A DNA stretch of 8,510 bases from NCBI GenBank assembly GCA_016839905.1, contig JAEOTJ010000213.1, positions 1 through 8,510 of the forward strand, given 5' to 3'. Position 1 is the first letter of the stretch; each line of letters begins with the position of its first letter. Below the pieces are notes generated by a model that worked only from the letters and a program-made list of their open reading frames with translations, was not told the origin of the DNA and searched no databases. The position numbers were made by a program, and so were the translations under genes. This document shows, piece after piece, positions 6,065-8,510 of this stretch. Source of the DNA: Promethearchaeota archaeon (GTDB taxonomy: Archaea; Asgardarchaeota; Lokiarchaeia; Sigynarchaeales; SOKP01).

Positions 6065-8510
6065 GTGTATAAGAAAAAAAGCTTTAGTTTATTATTATTA
6101 TTGATTTTAAATGTTTTCGTTCTAATCGCAATGGTCATCCCTTCTACGCAAGAAATAAGGAATGATTTCAACTATGATGATACTAAGGAGGGATCTGAGC
6201 AAGTAATGAATGAACCTAAATCATCTGCAGGGCTAACATATAGAAGTAAATCTCAAACTTCCAGTTCATCAGATACAACTTCGCTTAGTGTTTCTCATAC
6301 AACTCCCACGGGATATGATAGACTTCTAGTCGTCATTGTAGGTATTGATGGGGGCTGTTCCGTTAGTAATGTTAGATATGGTGGAGTGTATTTAACCCGT
6401 GCTAGACGTGTTAGTGGTGGTCAAGCTTGCGTTGAGTTGTGGTATTTAATAAATCCCTCTACCGGATCAGCTCAGGTGACTACTAGTTTTACACAGAGCG
6501 ATTCTAGCTACATGGTGGCAATGTCTTATGAAGGAGTAGATCAAGTCAATCCATTGGGGAACCATGCAGGAAATTCTGGTGATAGTTACACTGCCTCTGT
6601 TTCTATTACAACGACCTCACCTGAGTCCACAATTATTGGAGGTGTGACATTCGGTGATGGGGATTGTGAACCATTTACTCCGGGTAGTGGAATAACTGAA
6701 CGATACGATTTTGCCACGGGATCTGCTGCAAGTGATCTTGGTTGTTGGGGGGGCGATAGATATGCACTGACAACACAACAATATACTATGAGTACGACGG
6801 GACAGGATAATAAAGATTGGGCGATTGTTGCAGTGGAATTTAAATATCTTGATTTAAATCCGCCAACATCTTCAAACTTACAAGATAATTCCCCAATTGA
6901 ATTGAGTAATACAGTATTAATTACAGTTGATGTCAATGATCCTTCTGGAGTTAATCAGGTATTAATTGAATTTGGAGGCTCTAATCATTCAATGGTAAAC
7001 ATCGGCGGAGATACTTGGGAATATGATTCCTGGACGCCATCGAGCACGGGTACGCATCCCTTTACGATATGGATGGAAGATAATTGCGGCAATTGGGGGT
7101 CTACTAGCGGTTCAATAGAAGTATTTACTTTAGCACCTGTTATTGATATCAACCAACCAAGTACAGATGATCTATTTAAAAATGATCCTCCCGATTATTC
7201 TATTGACCTTTTTGGAGCTAATCTCAATGAATTATGGTATGATCTGAATGATGGTAGCAATATTATGATAGACAGTACTGCTAGTGAGCAAACTTATAGT
7301 GATACAATCAGCTCATCTGAATGGAATTCTCAACCTGAGGGATTGGTAACAATTAATTTTTATGCTGATAATATAGAAGCAGATGAGACAAAAGAAAGTG
7401 TAACGGTTATTAAAGACACTATTCCCCCTGGATTAACAATTAATTCACCTATAGAAGACCAAGTATTTAAGGATGAACCACTCTTTTCACTTACTATTAA
7501 TGATGCTAATCCAGATATTATGAGATATAATCTTAATGGTGGTAATAACTTAACATTCACGGAAATTGGTACGGAAATTAATGGTTATATCGATAACAAT
7601 GAATGGAAAATCCCATCAGATGGAGATGTTATTATTACATTTTATGTAATCGACGCAGGTGGAAATGAAGGATCTGACCAGGTCACTGTTACAAAGGACA
7701 CTGAAGGTCCTACAATTGATATTATTAATCCCAAACCTGGATCATCACATGCGGATCCCCCTGCATTTGAATTAGATATTAAAGATTACTACTCTACAAT
7801 AGAAAAAGTATACTTTACTTTAAACGATGGTGGTAGGCATGAATGTGGACATTCAGGAACGCTTGAAGAAAAAGTTTGGAACACAATGTACCGAGGTTTA
7901 ATAAACCTCACTTTTTATGCAGAAGATGGTTTTGGTAATGTAAATTCTAAATCTGTAATGATTAATAAAAGTTCAGAAGCAAATATATTACCTACCGAAG
8001 AAAATCCAGATTCGGAGATATTTACTCTTATGGGTCCGATTGTTCTTTTTGTAATTATTGGTTCAGTAGCTCTGGCTTCTGTTTTTGCAGTTGTATCAGT
8101 TATAAAAGGTAAAAAGTTAAAAGCAAATGCTTTTGTTCCAAAAAAGAAGAATATTGGGGGTTATCAATATCCTTCGCCAATGCCAGGAGCTCCTTCAGGT
8201 GGTTATCAACATCGAGGTTCTTTTGTTTCTCCAGGTCGAAGCCAAATGGAACAATATAGACCTTCACAATACCTTAGTTCACGAGTACTTTATGCTCATC
8301 AAGCCCAGCCACTTAAAGCACCATCATATAAGGCACCACCCCCTCAAGCTCAGCCATCTCAAACACCATCATATAGGGCACCAACCCCTCAAGCTCAGCC
8401 ATCTCAAGCACCATCATATAGGGCACCACCCCCTCAAGCTCAGCCATCTCAAGCACCATCATATAGGGCACCACCCCCTCAAGCTCAGCCATCTCAAGCA
8501 CCATCATATA
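6065..8510 (+). CDS. Large secreted, membrane-anchored Ig-domain surface protein with proline-rich cytoplasmic repeat tail (3' partial)
   Basis: The frame is open from GTG 6065 to the right edge, at least 815 codons without a stop. Residues 1-28 are a signal peptide (MYKKKSFSLLLLL, then a long hydrophobic core). Residues about 66-262 form a beta-sandwich domain of a kind common in secreted proteins, with RLLVVIVGI, VRYGGVYLT, VELWYLINP and YEGVDQVNPLG. Four Ig-like repeats follow at about 265-356, 357-452, 453-547 and 548-635, sharing P-x-I-x-I, D-x-x-x-x-x-Y-x-L-N-x-G, a late F/Y-Y-x-x-D, and K-D-T at the joins. One transmembrane helix (652-680) is followed by K-G-K-K, so the tail is inside the cell. 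The tail (681 on) is rich in Pro, Gln, Tyr, Gly and Ser and ends in tandem copies of APSYRAPPPQAQPSQ. A cell-surface adhesin, receptor or envelope protein is inferred; ligand and tail partner are unknown. It has its own promoter. Confidence 0.88.
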   Translation, partial: MYKKKSFSLLLLLILNVFVLIAMVIPSTQEIRNDFNYDDTKEGSEQVMNEPKSSAGLTYRSKSQTSSSSDTTSLSVSHTTPTGYDRLLVVIVGIDGGCSVSNVRYGGVYLTRARRVSGGQACVELWYLINPSTGSAQVTTSFTQSDSSYMVAMSYEGVDQVNPLGNHAGNSGDSYTASVSITTTSPESTIIGGVTFGDGDCEPFTPGSGITERYDFATGSAASDLGCWGGDRYALTTQQYTMSTTGQDNKDWAIVAVEFKYLDLNPPTSSNLQDNSPIELSNTVLITVDVNDPSGVNQVLIEFGGSNHSMVNIGGDTWEYDSWTPSSTGTHPFTIWMEDNCGNWGSTSGSIEVFTLAPVIDINQPSTDDLFKNDPPDYSIDLFGANLNELWYDLNDGSNIMIDSTASEQTYSDTISSSEWNSQPEGLVTINFYADNIEADETKESVTVIKDTIPPGLTINSPIEDQVFKDEPLFSLTINDANPDIMRYNLNGGNNLTFTEIGTEINGYIDNNEWKIPSDGDVIITFYVIDAGGNEGSDQVTVTKDTEGPTIDIINPKPGSSHADPPAFELDIKDYYSTIEKVYFTLNDGGRHECGHSGTLEEKVWNTMYRGLINLTFYAEDGFGNVNSKSVMINKSSEANILPTEENPDSEIFTLMGPIVLFVIIGSVALASVFAVVSVIKGKKLKANAFVPKKKNIGGYQYPSPMPGAPSGGYQHRGSFVSPGRSQMEQYRPSQYLSSRVLYAHQAQPLKAPSYKAPPPQAQPSQTPSYRAPTPQAQPSQAPSYRAPPPQAQPSQAPSYRAPPPQAQPSQAPSY
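8318..8510 (+). repeat. 45-bp tandem repeat coding for the APSYRAPPPQAQPSQ tail
   Basis: Four full units at 8318-8362, 8363-8407, 8408-8452 and 8453-8497, then 13 bases of a fifth cut by the window edge. The period is 45 bases, exactly 15 codons, so copy changes keep the frame. Units 3 and 4 are identical; unit 1 has Lys for Arg at position 5; unit 2 has Thr at positions 1 and 8. A degenerate start (QAQP) lies at 8300-8311. The near identity at third codon positions points to recent expansion. The copy number may also be misassembled. Confidence 0.95.

Noticed and set aside
6586..6936. Open frame on the - strand, 116 codons
   Set aside because: Antisense to the beta-sandwich domain of the surface protein, no ribosome site, no family match.
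7360..7560. Open frame on the - strand, 66 codons
   Set aside because: Shadow of the Ig-like repeat region.
8313..8507. Open frame on the - strand coding a repeating MMVLEMAELEGVVPY peptide
   Set aside because: It is the antisense of the 45-bp repeat; the + strand has a continuous secreted protein through the same bases.
8318..8510. Regular direct repeats as a CRISPR array
   Set aside because: Units join directly with no unique spacers, and the period is a whole number of codons in a long open frame.

Overview
The window looks like a piece of an AT-rich archaeal chromosome, most likely from an uncultivated Asgard (Promethearchaeota/Lokiarchaeia-like) lineage. The archaeal call rests on TATA-like boxes about 25 bases before inferred transcript starts, poly-T runs after genes, GTG/TTG starts, an RNase P RNA, and a huge secreted Ig-domain protein with one C-terminal membrane anchor. 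The Asgard placement is inference from gene style, not from a marker gene. All supported genes are on the + strand, and spacing is wide (about 80 to 260 bases), so most appear to be transcribed singly.

Layout. (1) 3-1094 is the 3' part of a two-domain flavodoxin-fold flavoprotein that runs in from the left edge; its second domain carries the compact cysteine motif of iron-sulfur flavoproteins. (2) 1172-1594 and 1806-2237 are two small genes of unknown function, the first with a possible zinc site; a GU-rich hairpin lies between them. (3) 2384-3859 encodes a 491-residue protein whose C-terminus is a RecB/Cas4-type PD-(D/E)XK nuclease domain and whose N-terminal 350 residues are unrecognised. 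(4) About 4023-4357 is the RNase P RNA gene (rnpB), identified by universal sequence blocks and by P1 and P4 helices that close the molecule; an open frame inside it is not a gene. (5) 4433-5806 is a GPH/MelB-type sugar:cation symporter; its real N-terminus lies upstream of the first standard start codon. (6) 6065 to the right edge is a very large secreted membrane-anchored protein, open across the whole end of the window: signal peptide, beta-sandwich domain, four Ig-like repeats, a membrane helix, then a cytoplasmic tail rich in Pro/Gln/Tyr with a 15-residue tandem repeat still running at the edge.

The genes do not form one obvious pathway: a housekeeping ribozyme sits among a flavoprotein, a sugar transporter, a nuclease and a surface protein. 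The most unusual objects are the surface protein with its proline-rich cytoplasmic repeat tail and the nuclease with an unassigned N-terminal half.
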